From Burkholderiales bacterium (lineage in GTDB: Bacteria > Pseudomonadota > Gammaproteobacteria > Burkholderiales > Burkholderiaceae_D), in the NCBI GenBank assembly GCA_016177875.1, contig JACOUL010000033.1, forward strand, positions 124,001 to 188,000: a DNA stretch of 64,000 bases. Direction: 5' to 3'. Both the position numbers and the translations under genes were made by a program. Within the stretch, counting starts at the first letter, position 1; each line of letters opens with the position of its first letter. Under the pieces are notes generated by a model. The model saw only the letters and a list, made by a program, of their open reading frames with translations, was not told the DNA's origin and searched no databases. This document shows, in pieces, positions 1-10,056 of this stretch.

Positions 1-3000
1 TGCGTGAGGCCATGTTGGGCGCCAGCCTGGATGGCTTGCTCATAGCCGCGCATGGCGCCGGCATCGTCGCCGTCGAGGCGGGCAATTTCCGCAGCCAGCA
101 GCAAGGCGCGCGCCAGGAATGAGGCCGGAGCATGCTCGGCCCATCGTTGCAGCGCATGTTGCGCTTGCATGAGCCGTTGCCGGATCGGGAGCGTTGACGG
201 CGGCGCCGGCTGGTAGCCGAGTTCAGCCCATGCCAGCCCTCCGAAAAAATAGTAATCGGTCAGGCTGGTCTGATTTTCGAAAATCGCCGGATCAGCCGGG
301 TCGATGGCGTCGGCTATGTAGCGGGCTGCGGCGAAATCGCCGGCGATGATGGTCGCGTGCAGCTTTTGAATCAGATACCAGGAATAGGCGTGGCTTGCTT
401 TCTGGCGCAAACGGTTTTCGAACGCCGTCTGGTCGAAGTCGTCGCCGTCGAATATATCGAGTTGCCGGGTTTGCCCGCGCAAGGCGGCTACCAGCCGCTC
501 CGTCCCGGTCGAGATGTCGGCAATCAAGCCGAATTTTGTGGTGCGCGCGTAGGCTTGGCTGGCACGGATTTCCGTCTGCAGGCGGGGCAGCGGAACGGCA
601 CCGTACAGCTGATACAGATCCTGAATCATGCGTGCGTAACAGGCGAAAGTCAGATCGCCGGTTTCGGTTGCAGTCTGGAAGCAGCGCCGCATGTAATCCA
701 CCGCTTCCGCCAGCGGCCGCGTAAAGAAGGTAATGCAGCCCATCAGGAAATACACTTTGGCGCGATAGGCGGCCGCCTCCCGCTGTTCTGCCAACGTGCA
801 GGCAAGCTTGCCTAAGTGGTAGGCCTCCTGATAGCGCGCAAAATGGAGCATAGTCACCCGGCCGAAGGTGGCATAAGCCATGGCCGACGCCGGCGCATTA
901 CCATGGCGCAGGCTGATATGCGTCATCAAGGCCGGGATCAGCAGATACAAATTGTGGATGCCGGAAAAATGCGCCGGCGGATGCATGGCGGCCAGGATGT
1001 CGAGCGCAGCCGCCATTCCCGCGTCGGTCATCTGCGGCAGGCGTATCAGGTCCTCGATCGGTTGCGCGCCGAGCAGATCCCACACTTGCTGTTGCGCGAT
1101 GCGCAGTTCTGCATCGCTTGGCTTCATCGGCAGGCGAACACCAAGGCGGCTCAGGCAATCGATCCCGGCTTCCAGCGCGTGCATCGGTTGCCCGCGCGTC
1201 GTCGCCAAATCGATTTGCAGGAGGCACAGGCGCACCCGCGCGCCGGAAGTCGTCGCGTGCACCAAGGCGGTATTGATGAGTTGTTCGGCTAATGCGAAGT
1301 CGGCTTTGAGATAGGCGGATTCGGCGCGGCCCAGGTAAAGCGCATATGCCAATTCATGTTGCGTTTCCCAGCAATCCGGGGATAGCAGCGTCATGCCGGC
1401 GGCGAAATAGGCGGCGGCCGCTTCCTGCGCAATCGCCGCCTTGGCTTTCTTGCCGGCAGCCAGATTCAGGCGGCACAGCAAGGCCTTTTCGGCGGCGTCG
1501 GTGATCAGTCCGGCACCGCGGTTGAGCTGGTTGACCACATCGAAAATGTCTTGCTCGATCGCCGACTCGGTCAATTGCGCCGCTAGCAAGCGGCCGATGC
1601 GCAAATGCACCGCGGGACGCCGCTGTTCCGGAATCAATGCATAAGCCGCTTCTTGCACCCGGTCGTGGATGAAGGTGTACTGGTCGGCACGGCGCAGGAC
1701 GAACCCGAGGCGCACCGCTTCACGCAAGCTCGCATGGGCTTCTTCCTCCGATGTGCCGAGTATCAGCGTCAGCGTGGCAACTTTTGCACCGACGCCCAGG
1801 CCGGCGAGGCGCTTTAAGGCATTGCGCGTGGGGGCGGGCAGCCGTTTTAGTTTGCCTATCATTAATTCCGCGACATTGTCGGTGGTGCGTTGTTCGCGAA
1901 GTATGGATATGTCCCATTGCCAGCTGCCCGTCGTTGCATCGAAGGCGATCAAATTCTCGTCCACCAGCGACGTGAAGAATTGAACGGAAAAGAAGGGATT
2001 GCCGGCGGTTTTTTGATGAAGCAAGTCGGCCAGCGACGCAGCGTTCTGCTGATCGCAGTGCAAGGTATCGGCAATGAAGGCGGCGAGATGTTTGCGCGTC
2101 AGCGGACCAAGCTCGATGGTCGAGCAGCATTTGGCCAGCGCGCAAACTTCGCTTTGCATCACCAGCAATGGGTGCTCCGGTCCGACTTCGTTATTGCGGT
2201 AGGCGCCGACGATCAGCAGATAATGCAAGTCGGGATGGGTGAGCAAGTCCTTGATCAATGCCAGGCTGGCAGCATCGGCCCACTGCAGATCGTCAAGAAA
2301 TAAGGTGAGGGGATGCTCCGCCTGGGCAAACACGGCGATGAATTGCCGCAATACGTTTTGAAAGCGGTTGCGCGCTTCGGTCGGTGGCATTTCCGGCACC
2401 GCTGCTTGCGCGCCCACGATCAGCCGCAATTGCGGAATCAAATCGATGACGAGTTGGGCGTTGCTGCCCAGGGCTTGCCGCAGGCGCTGCCGCCATGCGT
2501 TAACCGCGGCTTCGCTTTCCGCGAGAATTTGCTGAATGAGTTCGCGAAAAGCTTGGGTGATCGTCGCGTAGGGAATGTTGCGCTGGTACTGATCGAATTT
2601 GCCGGTAATGAAGTAGCCGCGCCGCTTGGCGATAGGCTGATGCAATTCGCGCACCAGCGAAGATTTGCCGATGCCGGCGTGGCCGCAGACCAGTACCAGT
2701 TCCGGCCGGCCCGACGTTGCCGCCCGTTCGTAGGCCTCAAGCAGCGCAGCCGATTCCGCTTCGCGTCCGTACAGCTTGTGTGAAACCAGGAAGCGCTCGG
2801 CGACATCCCGCTTACCCAGAGCAAACGGCAAAATCTCCCCCTGCGCTTGCCATTGCGCCAGGCACTGTTCGATATCTGCCAGCAAACCCGGCGCGCTTTG
2901 ATAGCGGTCTTCGGCCGCCTTGGCCAGCAAGCGCATCACGATATTGGATACCGCTAGCGGTATGGCGGCGTCGATTTCAGTAGGCGACTGCGGCACGCGC

Positions 3001-3635
3001 GCGAGATGGCAGTGGACCCATTCCAGCGGATCGTGCGCCTCAAACGGCAGGCGGTCGGTCAGCATGCGGTAGAGCGTGATGCCGAGCGTATAAAAATCGG
3101 TGCGATAGTCGACGGCGCGGTTCATGCGACCGGTTTGCTCGGGCGAACAATAAGCGAAATGGCATTCGGCGGCATTGGCCGCAAGTGCCGCGCCATCGGC
3201 AAACGATGCCGCCATGCGCATGTCGGCGATACACGCTTGGCCGGTCGCAGGGTCGACCAGAATAGCGGCCGGAGCGAGATTGCGATGCATGACTTGTGCC
3301 GCGTGCAGGCCCGTCAGCGCCTGCGCAAGATTGCGGGCGATCGACAGACAGACCGGCAAACTCAAGCGCTGCTGTCGCAGCACGGCTTCCAGCGGGGTGC
3401 CCGCGAAATTTTCCAGCACCATGGCCGTACGGTCAGGCGCATCGATCAGCGCGATCGGCTTGATGACGCCGGTAACGTGCAGCGATTGCAGCAGGGCGTA
3501 CTCGCGCTGCAATGGCGCAGCGTGTTGCAGTTCGGCCAGCTTCAGCAGCACCGTTGCCTGATCTTGCAGGCAACGGGCGCGGTAGAGGCTATCTTCATCG
3601 CCGAGGCGTTCCAAAATTTGATAGCCCGTAATCAT
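1..3635 (-). CDS. Serine/threonine kinase-like (pseudokinase) / AAA ATPase signalling protein, C-terminus beyond left edge
   Basis: The frame opens at an ATG (3633-3635) and stays open to base 1, so the C-terminal part is missing. The N-terminal ~280 residues are protein-kinase-like, but the catalytic loop reads HRNLAP instead of HRDxxxxN and the DFG position reads ADM, so phosphotransfer is doubtful. A STAND/AAA ATPase follows, with P-loop GHAGIGKSS near residue 317 and Walker B LFLDDLQWAD near residue 445, then helical TPR-like sequence up to the edge. This matches the large kinase/ATPase/(GAF-histidine kinase) proteins of proteobacteria; whether a histidine kinase tail exists lies outside the window. 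The ATG overlaps the stop of the upstream hybrid kinase (ATGA), indicating translational coupling at the end of a four-gene operon. Confidence 0.88.
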   Translation of the reverse strand, partial: MITGYQILERLGDEDSLYRARCLQDQATVLLKLAELQHAAPLQREYALLQSLHVTGVIKPIALIDAPDRTAMVLENFAGTPLEAVLRQQRLSLPVCLSIARNLAQALTGLHAAQVMHRNLAPAAILVDPATGQACIADMRMAASFADGAALAANAAECHFAYCSPEQTGRMNRAVDYRTDFYTLGITLYRMLTDRLPFEAHDPLEWVHCHLARVPQSPTEIDAAIPLAVSNIVMRLLAKAAEDRYQSAPGLLADIEQCLAQWQAQGEILPFALGKRDVAERFLVSHKLYGREAESAALLEAYERAATSGRPELVLVCGHAGIGKSSLVRELHQPIAKRRGYFITGKFDQYQRNIPYATITQAFRELIQQILAESEAAVNAWRQRLRQALGSNAQLVIDLIPQLRLIVGAQAAVPEMPPTEARNRFQNVLRQFIAVFAQAEHPLTLFLDDLQWADAASLALIKDLLTHPDLHYLLIVGAYRNNEVGPEHPLLVMQSEVCALAKCCSTIELGPLTRKHLAAFIADTLHCDQQNAASLADLLHQKTAGNPFFSVQFFTSLVDENLIAFDATTGSWQWDISILREQRTTDNVAELMIGKLKRLPAPTRNALKRLAGLGVGAKVATLTLILGTSEEEAHASLREAVRLGFVLRRADQYTFIHDRVQEAAYALIPEQRRPAVHLRIGRLLAAQLTESAIEQDIFDVVNQLNRGAGLITDAAEKALLCRLNLAAGKKAKAAIAQEAAAAYFAAGMTLLSPDCWETQHELAYALYLGRAESAYLKADFALAEQLINTALVHATTSGARVRLCLLQIDLATTRGQPMHALEAGIDCLSRLGVRLPMKPSDAELRIAQQQVWDLLGAQPIEDLIRLPQMTDAGMAAALDILAAMHPPAHFSGIHNLYLLIPALMTHISLRHGNAPASAMAYATFGRVTMLHFARYQEAYHLGKLACTLAEQREAAAYRAKVYFLMGCITFFTRPLAEAVDYMRRCFQTATETGDLTFACYARMIQDLYQLYGAVPLPRLQTEIRASQAYARTTKFGLIADISTGTERLVAALRGQTRQLDIFDGDDFDQTAFENRLRQKASHAYSWYLIQKLHATIIAGDFAAARYIADAIDPADPAIFENQTSLTDYYFFGGLAWAELGYQPAPPSTLPIRQRLMQAQHALQRWAEHAPASFLARALLLAAEIARLDGDDAGAMRGYEQAIQAGAQHGLT

Positions 3636-6184
3636 GGCGTCTCCCGGCTATCTTGCCTTGTGTGGCCGAGGCATTCTTCGACCAGGCTGAGAATCGCCTT
3701 GGATTGGTACGTCATGGCCAGGCTGCATAGCTTGTCGGTGAAAGCTTGATAGCGCGCATCGCCCGCGGCTAGGGCGGTTGCCCAGTCGCGGATTTCGCGC
3801 ATGTTGGCGATCAGGGCCAATCGATGCAAGGCTTGCAGATCCTCTTTCGGCGGCACTGCCGGCTCAGTGCAGCGTTCAATTTCTGCAGTCGGCGCCGACG
3901 GTGCCTCGGGTAGCCAGTGCAGCTGCAGCAGCTCGCCGATCAGGCGCAGCAGGCTGTCTTGTTCGATCGGCTTGGCGAGGAAGGCATTGGCGCCGGCAGT
4001 AATACAATCTCGCTGCTCTTCCTCGGTCAATGAAGCAGACATGGCAATCAGCGGGGTCGCTTTGAGGTCAGCCATTGCGCGCAGGCGGCGCGTGGCTTCC
4101 ACTCCGCCCATGACCGGCATCGCGATATCCATCAGGACCAAGTCGGGATGCACGGACTGCGCCAGCGCCAGGGCTTGCTCGCCATCGGCCGCCTGCGCGG
4201 TTTCAAAGCCCAGCGTGGCCAGCAAATCGCCCAGCATGGTGCGGTTTGGCGCAATGTCGTCCACCACCAGAATTCTCTTGCGCTGTCCCGCGTAGCCGGT
4301 GATGGTGCGCTGTTTCGGCAGTGCGGCCATATTTGCCTCGACCGGGACCACCACTTCGAACCAAAACAGGCTGCCTCGGCCGGGCTGGCTTTCCACCTGG
4401 ATGTCGCTATCCATCAGACGCACCAGCTGGCGGCTGATCGCCAAGCCCAGCCCGGTGCCGCCGGCGCGGCGCTGCACATCGCCTACTTGTTCGAACGGCT
4501 GGAAAATCGTTTCCAGTTGCTGCGGTGTAATGCCGATGCCCGTGTCACGGATGTCGAAACGCAGCCGGGCATTCGCGCTGCAATCGGCCATGCACGCCAC
4601 ATGCAGACTGACTTGCCCGCGGTCGGTGAATTTCACTGCATTGCTCAAAAGATTGAGCAGGATTTGGCGCAAGCGCTTTTCATCGGCGCGTACGGCCAGC
4701 GGCAAGTTGTCCGCGGCGACGAACTCGAACAGCAAATCTTTTTGTTCCGCCTTGACGCGGATGATATTGCCGATGACGCGCAAGAAGGCTGGTAAGTTGA
4801 AAGCGTTCGGATATAGCTCCAGCTTGCCGGCTTCGATCTTGGCCAAGTCGAGAATGTCGTTAATTAGCGTGAGCAAATGTTCGCCGCTCTGCTGGATGGT
4901 ATGCAAGCCGATCGCTTGCCGCTCATTCAGCGTTTTTTCGCGCTTCAAGATTTGCGCATAGCCGAGGATGGCATTCAAGGGCGTACGCAATTCATGGCTC
5001 ATGCTGGCCAGAAACGCGCTCTTGGTTTGATTCGCCACTTCGGCTTTATCCTTGGCCTGCTGCAGAGCCGCCGCCGCTTCCTGGCGCTCCGTGATTTCCT
5101 GTTGCAATTGCCGGTTTTGTGCCGCAATGCGCCGCCGTTGTCCCAGTAAATGCATGCCGAAATAAGCCAGCAAAGCGCAAAAGAATAGCGCTGCCGCGTA
5201 GGCAATCCGGCTGCGCCGCAAGAGCGCATCGCGCGTCGCGAAAGCGATCGAGGCCGGTTGCTGGACCACCACACCCCAGCCGTAGCCGGACAGGGGCTGA
5301 TAGGCAACCAAGTGTTTTTCCTGTAGGAGGGGATCGAACACGACCTCGACTCCCTCCTGCTCCTGGAGAATTTTTTTCACCGCGGGTTGGGCAGAAAAAT
5401 CGCGCGGTGGCGATTGCTGCGGCAGCTTCGGGTGAAAGGCGAGGTTTCCCGCTTGGTCGACGACATAGAGGGATTCTTCCTTATCCACGTCCAGCGCCTT
5501 CAGCCATGCAAAAAAACGGTCTGCATGCACTTGCAGGACCAGAATTCCGATGACGCTGCGGTCTTTTTCCAGGATGGGAATGGCAGCCACGATGACATTG
5601 ATTTGCGGCTGCGCTATGCGCTTGAAGACATTGGAGACATAGGGCTCCCAATGCGCACTTACCGCGCGATACCATTCGCGATCGGCAAAGGATTTTCCCT
5701 TGACGCCGGCAAGGGCAGGGCTGTCGGCCATCAGCATGCCTTCCGGTGTGAGCAATGCCATGCGGTCGATGAGCGGGAAATCGGCCGGCACGTCGGCGAG
5801 GATCGCCAAGGCTTGCTCCCATTGGCCAGCGGCCACCAGTTCGCGAAATCGGACCCGGGTCGCAAGCGCCTTGCCGATATCGGTCAGGCGGGCAAACTTT
5901 TCCGAGAGGGTGGCTGCAGCAAGATAAGAAAGCGAAGCGCGGCGCGCATAGGCTGCCGTACTGAGTTCACGATCGATCTCCCGATAGCTTTGCAGTGCGA
6001 TGAAGACGCCGCCGATGAAGGCCGATGATAAAGCCAATAGCAGCAGCAGCCGCCGCACGGTATATCGATCGACCAGCCGGTCGAGCAGGGCTGCGCCGAG
6101 TTGCCGCAGCTTGCTTCGCCATCCTTGTGCGGCTTGTGCCGCGTGCGTCTGCGGCATCGGCGAATTTGGCATCGTGGGCTTCAT
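3632..6184 (-). CDS. Hybrid sensor histidine kinase (Cache - HisKA - HATPase - REC)
   Basis: An 850-aa membrane sensor. A transmembrane segment at about residues 44-66 is followed by an extracytoplasmic Cache-type sensor domain with a motif near YVSNVFKRIAQ, and a second hydrophobic segment near residues 325-345. The HisKA domain has the phospho-acceptor His at residue 397 (SMSHELRTP). An HATPase_c domain with DTGIG and GTGLGL boxes and a receiver domain with Asp at about residue 686 (LMDIAMP) follow. The tail, about 120 residues, resembles those of the neighbouring kinases. Start and stop overlap both neighbours by 4 bp (ATGA), so it is translated as part of an operon with the Cache-less kinase upstream and the pseudokinase/AAA protein downstream. 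The ligand is unknown. Confidence 0.92.
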   Translation of the reverse strand: MKPTMPNSPMPQTHAAQAAQGWRSKLRQLGAALLDRLVDRYTVRRLLLLLALSSAFIGGVFIALQSYREIDRELSTAAYARRASLSYLAAATLSEKFARLTDIGKALATRVRFRELVAAGQWEQALAILADVPADFPLIDRMALLTPEGMLMADSPALAGVKGKSFADREWYRAVSAHWEPYVSNVFKRIAQPQINVIVAAIPILEKDRSVIGILVLQVHADRFFAWLKALDVDKEESLYVVDQAGNLAFHPKLPQQSPPRDFSAQPAVKKILQEQEGVEVVFDPLLQEKHLVAYQPLSGYGWGVVVQQPASIAFATRDALLRRSRIAYAAALFFCALLAYFGMHLLGQRRRIAAQNRQLQQEITERQEAAAALQQAKDKAEVANQTKSAFLASMSHELRTPLNAILGYAQILKREKTLNERQAIGLHTIQQSGEHLLTLINDILDLAKIEAGKLELYPNAFNLPAFLRVIGNIIRVKAEQKDLLFEFVAADNLPLAVRADEKRLRQILLNLLSNAVKFTDRGQVSLHVACMADCSANARLRFDIRDTGIGITPQQLETIFQPFEQVGDVQRRAGGTGLGLAISRQLVRLMDSDIQVESQPGRGSLFWFEVVVPVEANMAALPKQRTITGYAGQRKRILVVDDIAPNRTMLGDLLATLGFETAQAADGEQALALAQSVHPDLVLMDIAMPVMGGVEATRRLRAMADLKATPLIAMSASLTEEEQRDCITAGANAFLAKPIEQDSLLRLIGELLQLHWLPEAPSAPTAEIERCTEPAVPPKEDLQALHRLALIANMREIRDWATALAAGDARYQAFTDKLCSLAMTYQSKAILSLVEECLGHTRQDSRETP

Positions 6185-9100
6185 GCGCTTGCGGGGTTGT
6201 GGCGGTGTTCTTCCACCAGCTCGAGGATCGATTTCGATTGGTATCTGGTCGCCAGATCGCTCAATTTATCGGCAAAGGGGCCATAGCGCCGGTCGCGTGC
6301 GGCAAGCTGGGAGGCCCATTCGCGGATGGCGCGCATATTGCCGACCAGGGCCAGCTGATGCAAGTGCGCCATCTCTTCCTGCGGCGGCATGACCAGAGGC
6401 GCTGCGCCATTGGCGGCGGCAAACGTTGGGGGCGGGGTTTCGACCAGCCACTCCAGTTTCAGCAGCTCGCCTATCCGCTGCAGCAAAGCGGCTTGCTCAA
6501 TCGGCTTGGCCAAGAAGGCATTCGCCCCTGCCGCCAAGCTGGCTGCCTGGTCTTCCGGCGTCGCGGAAGCGGATACCGCGATCACCGGGATCACCTGCAA
6601 GGCCGGCACGCTGCGCAGCTGGCGCGTGGCTTCCAAGCCGTCCATCACCGGCATCACCATGTCCATGATGATCAGATCGGGCGCGGATTCTATCGCTTGC
6701 TGCAGGGCGCTCTCGCCATTGATCGCATCGGCGGTATCGAATCCCAGCGACTGCAGCAGGTCGACCAGCATGCTGCGGTTCTCGGCGACATCGTCGGCAA
6801 TCATGATCGCCTTGCGCGAACCTGCGTAGCCGACGATGGTTTGCGCAGTGACCGGCGCCACCAATCCGGCTTCGATCGGCACGGTAACTTCAAACCAGAA
6901 CCGGCTGCCGCGGCCCACTTTGCTGTCGACTTCGATATCGCTGCCCATCAGTCGCACCAGCTGGCGGCTGATCGCCAGGCCCAGGCCGGTGCCGCCATAG
7001 CGCCGCTGCACTTCGCCCACTTGCTCGAACGGCTGGAAAATCGCTTCCAGCTGATCCGCTTCGATGCCGCTGCCGCTGTCTTCCACCTCGAAGGAGAGCC
7101 GGGCTTCCGATTCGCTGCAGGCAAGCCGGCGCACGTGCAGGATGACTTCACCGTGATCGGTGAATTTCACCGCATTGCCCAACAGGTTCAACAGCACCTG
7201 GCGCAAGCGTTTTTCATCGGCGCGCACTGCGGCCGGTAAATCGGGTCCGACATCGAGCGAGAACGACAGGCTTTTTTGCTCCGCCTTGACGCGGATGATG
7301 GCGCAGATGATCTGCAGGAAAGCCGGCAGGTTGAATGCATTCGGATAAAGACTGAGCTTGCCGGCTTCGATCTTGGACAAGTCGAGCACGTCGTTGATCA
7401 GCGTGAGCAAATGTTCGCCGCTTTGCTGGATGGTGTTCAAGCCGGCCGCCTGGCGCTCGTTTAAGGCGCGGTCGCGTTTCAGAATTTGCGCATAGCCGAG
7501 GATGGCATTCAAAGGCGTGCGCAATTCGTGGCTCATGCTGGCCAAAAAAGCGGTCTTGGCTTGATTGGCGGCGTCGGCCTGTTCCTTGGCGATCACCAAT
7601 TCGGCATTGCGCTGCTGCACCAGGTCTTCCAAGTGCTTGCGCTGGGTGATGTCTTCCGAGATGCCGAGCAGGTATTGCGGGTTGCCCTGGTTGTCGAGAA
7701 TCGCCAGTTTTTTGGTGTGCAGGATGCGTTCGCCCTGTGTGCGGGTGCGCAAGGTTTCTTCGGGAATGTCGAGCAATTCCTTGCTATTCAAGACAATGCG
7801 GTCCTTGGTAGTGAAAAAATCCGCGTCCTTTTCCGGAAAGAAGTCGTAATCATTCTTGCCGATCAATTCTTGCCGCATGTAGCCGACCAAGTCTTCTCCC
7901 GCTTTGTTGAAGCGCACGAAGCGCAGCTCGCGCGCTTCTTTCACAAAAATCATATTCGGGATGTTTTCGACGATGCTGTCGAGGAATTGCTCGCTGGCGC
8001 GCAAGGCTTCTTCGGTGCGCCGGCGTTCCGCGAGCTCGGCTTGCTGGCGCGCATTGGCTTGCGCCAGTTCGGCGGTGCGGTCCTTGACCATGTCTTCCAG
8101 ATGATTGCGGTGCCGCTTCAATTCATCCTCGGCCAGTTTGCGCTCGGTGATGTCGGTCGCCACCATGCACAAGGCATGCGCCTTGCCTTGTTCGTCCAGT
8201 AGCGGTGCCCGGATCGCGATATAGGTGTGCATGCCGTCCTCGTGCGGGATCATTTCTTCCGATTGCATCGCATGGCCGGACTGCAGCACCGTCTGGTCCG
8301 TCGCATGCAGGGCATCGGCCTGTTCGCGCGGAAATAGATCGTAGGACGTCCGGCCGATCAACTCATCGCCTTCGATGTGAAACAATTCTTTGAAGCGGCG
8401 GTTGACCAGGATGTAGCGGCCTTGCAAATCCTTGACGAAGATGACGGCAATTGCATTGTCGATGATCGACTGCAGCAGATGTCTGCTGTCGCGCAATTCG
8501 TCGACGGCGGCTTTCAGCTGTTGTTTCATGTCGTCGAAGGCGCATTTCAGGATGTCAAGTTCATCGTCTTCACTGCCGCGGCAATGGGGCTCTCTTCCCG
8601 TCGGCTGCGGTGCGCGCAGCACCTGCGGCGCCAAGCCGACGACGTTTTGCGCCAGCTCCTCAAGCCGGTCGGTCACCAAGCGGCGGAACACGGCCAGCAT
8701 GAAAATCGCCACCAGAAAAGTTTTCAAGCCGTTGCTGACGAGGATGGAAACCGCATGCTCCGCGACGCTGGCGTAAATCGCGCCCAAATTTCCGACCACT
8801 TTGAGTGTGCCGATGATTTCTTCTTGTGCGCCGACCCGATGGGTGAGAGGAAAGATGCGGGTGACAATATGGCTTGGAGGGGTTCTGCCGGCTATCCATT
8901 TCCGTTCCGGCGCAGAGGTCGTCACGGTAACCTGTTCCACATTGGGAAGCTGGACCAGCGCTTCCAGCGCCAGCAGGATTTGTTTTTGATCGAAGCTCCA
9001 GACGCTGCTGGAAATATTGGGTATGAAAATGCCGATCTGCTCGATGGTCGCATTCAAGTTGTCGCGCTGATGGCGATAATCGGCAATCAGCTGGAAGATG

Positions 9101-9234
9101 GAAATGATCAAAGTGATCGCCGAGCTGAACGCAATAATGAGGACGGTCAGACGGGTGCTGATGCGCTGGCGCGTTTTGACCCCTTTTAGGCCCACGCCGT
9201 CGGCATGTGAAGTGGATTGCGCAAATCGATCCAT
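6181..9234 (-). CDS. PAS-containing hybrid sensor histidine kinase
   Basis: A 1017-aa hybrid kinase. An N-terminal transmembrane helix (about 30-50) and a periplasmic stretch precede a second membrane segment near residue 190. Two PAS domains follow: one around IVDNAIAVIFVKD-type sequence (about 255-380) and one around residue 425-540. The HisKA His is residue 569 (SMSHELRTP), HATPase_c carries DSGSGI and GTGLGL, and the receiver Asp is about residue 858 (IMDMVMP). The gene begins 4 bp after the stop of a periplasmic binding-protein gene, so the binding protein could deliver the ligand signal to this kinase, as in BvgS-like arrangements; that link is inference. The next kinase gene overlaps its stop codon by ATGA. 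Confidence 0.92.
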   Translation of the reverse strand: MDRFAQSTSHADGVGLKGVKTRQRISTRLTVLIIAFSSAITLIISIFQLIADYRHQRDNLNATIEQIGIFIPNISSSVWSFDQKQILLALEALVQLPNVEQVTVTTSAPERKWIAGRTPPSHIVTRIFPLTHRVGAQEEIIGTLKVVGNLGAIYASVAEHAVSILVSNGLKTFLVAIFMLAVFRRLVTDRLEELAQNVVGLAPQVLRAPQPTGREPHCRGSEDDELDILKCAFDDMKQQLKAAVDELRDSRHLLQSIIDNAIAVIFVKDLQGRYILVNRRFKELFHIEGDELIGRTSYDLFPREQADALHATDQTVLQSGHAMQSEEMIPHEDGMHTYIAIRAPLLDEQGKAHALCMVATDITERKLAEDELKRHRNHLEDMVKDRTAELAQANARQQAELAERRRTEEALRASEQFLDSIVENIPNMIFVKEARELRFVRFNKAGEDLVGYMRQELIGKNDYDFFPEKDADFFTTKDRIVLNSKELLDIPEETLRTRTQGERILHTKKLAILDNQGNPQYLLGISEDITQRKHLEDLVQQRNAELVIAKEQADAANQAKTAFLASMSHELRTPLNAILGYAQILKRDRALNERQAAGLNTIQQSGEHLLTLINDVLDLSKIEAGKLSLYPNAFNLPAFLQIICAIIRVKAEQKSLSFSLDVGPDLPAAVRADEKRLRQVLLNLLGNAVKFTDHGEVILHVRRLACSESEARLSFEVEDSGSGIEADQLEAIFQPFEQVGEVQRRYGGTGLGLAISRQLVRLMGSDIEVDSKVGRGSRFWFEVTVPIEAGLVAPVTAQTIVGYAGSRKAIMIADDVAENRSMLVDLLQSLGFDTADAINGESALQQAIESAPDLIIMDMVMPVMDGLEATRQLRSVPALQVIPVIAVSASATPEDQAASLAAGANAFLAKPIEQAALLQRIGELLKLEWLVETPPPTFAAANGAAPLVMPPQEEMAHLHQLALVGNMRAIREWASQLAARDRRYGPFADKLSDLATRYQSKSILELVEEHRHNPASA

Positions 9235-9238
9235 TGCA

Positions 9239-10030
9239 TCATCTGCCGCGCTGCAGATTTTGCCCGGGCGGGTGGAAGGCGGGCTCTTCTTGCATCTGCG
9301 CGACTAGCCTCGTCAAGCGCTCCAGCAATTGTTCGGCGTCTGGATAGCGCTTGGACAAGACCATATATATGTCCAAATAGTCGATTTGTTCCGATTGCAG
9401 ATTCTTGATCGGATGCTCGGCCAAGCCGCTCGCGGCCGGTCCGGCATAATCTACGACATAGTCGGCGCGGCCCGCGTCGAGCATGGCAAAGGCGGCGCCA
9501 TGAGAAGGCGCCACTTCGCTCGTAATACGATTGGACTTATCGTTGATGAACTTGATGAGGCCGGCATAGCTAAATCCCTGAATGACGATGATGTGTTTGC
9601 CGGCCAGCGCATCCTTGTTTTTTACCGGCGGCTTGTCGGTCTTGCGATAGACGCGCAATTCGTCGCGCACGACGGCTTTTTTGCTGAATACGCAGCAATC
9701 GTCGAGCACGGGATTGTGTACCACCATGGAAAAATCGATGGCGCCCGTGGCCAGGTTCTCAAAGAGGCGCGGCGCCGGAAAGATCATGGCGCGCGAGCGC
9801 AATCCGGCACGCTCAAACATGGCGCTGGTTAAGTGAACCAAGTAGCCGTCAGGTTCGCCCTGAGCGTTGGCAAAGCTCAGTGGCGGAAACTCGGGAAAGC
9901 CGAACACAATTTCGGCGGACGCTGTTTTTTCGGCAGCCGGCGCTGGTCCGCTGATCGAGAGCAGCAGGGCCAGCATTGCCCACCAAGTGATAAGCCATCG
10001 AGGGGTTCTGGGGAAGATCGCTTTTAGCAT
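9239..10030 (-). CDS. Periplasmic solute-binding protein (SBP family 3-like)
   Basis: A 263-aa protein with a Sec-type signal peptide: basic start, hydrophobic core around residues 14-30, and Ala-rich cleavage near PAPAAEK. The mature part has the two-lobe pattern of family 3 extracellular solute-binding proteins, for example IVFGFPEFPPLSF followed by GYLVHL near the first strand and a YVVDY strand late in the protein. No ABC permease or ATPase is nearby. Instead the gene is first in an operon with two hybrid histidine kinases, which suggests a sensory rather than transport role. Ligand identity cannot be read from the sequence. Confidence 0.85.
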   Translation of the reverse strand: MLKAIFPRTPRWLITWWAMLALLLSISGPAPAAEKTASAEIVFGFPEFPPLSFANAQGEPDGYLVHLTSAMFERAGLRSRAMIFPAPRLFENLATGAIDFSMVVHNPVLDDCCVFSKKAVVRDELRVYRKTDKPPVKNKDALAGKHIIVIQGFSYAGLIKFINDKSNRITSEVAPSHGAAFAMLDAGRADYVVDYAGPAASGLAEHPIKNLQSEQIDYLDIYMVLSKRYPDAEQLLERLTRLVAQMQEEPAFHPPGQNLQRGR

Positions 10031-10056
10031 GGGGCCGTCGCTTGGGAGAGATCGGC

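Noticed and set aside
357-3561. Plus-strand open frames across the left edge
   Set aside because: They mirror a continuous minus-strand frame encoding clear kinase, AAA and TPR-like sequence; none shows a domain of its own.
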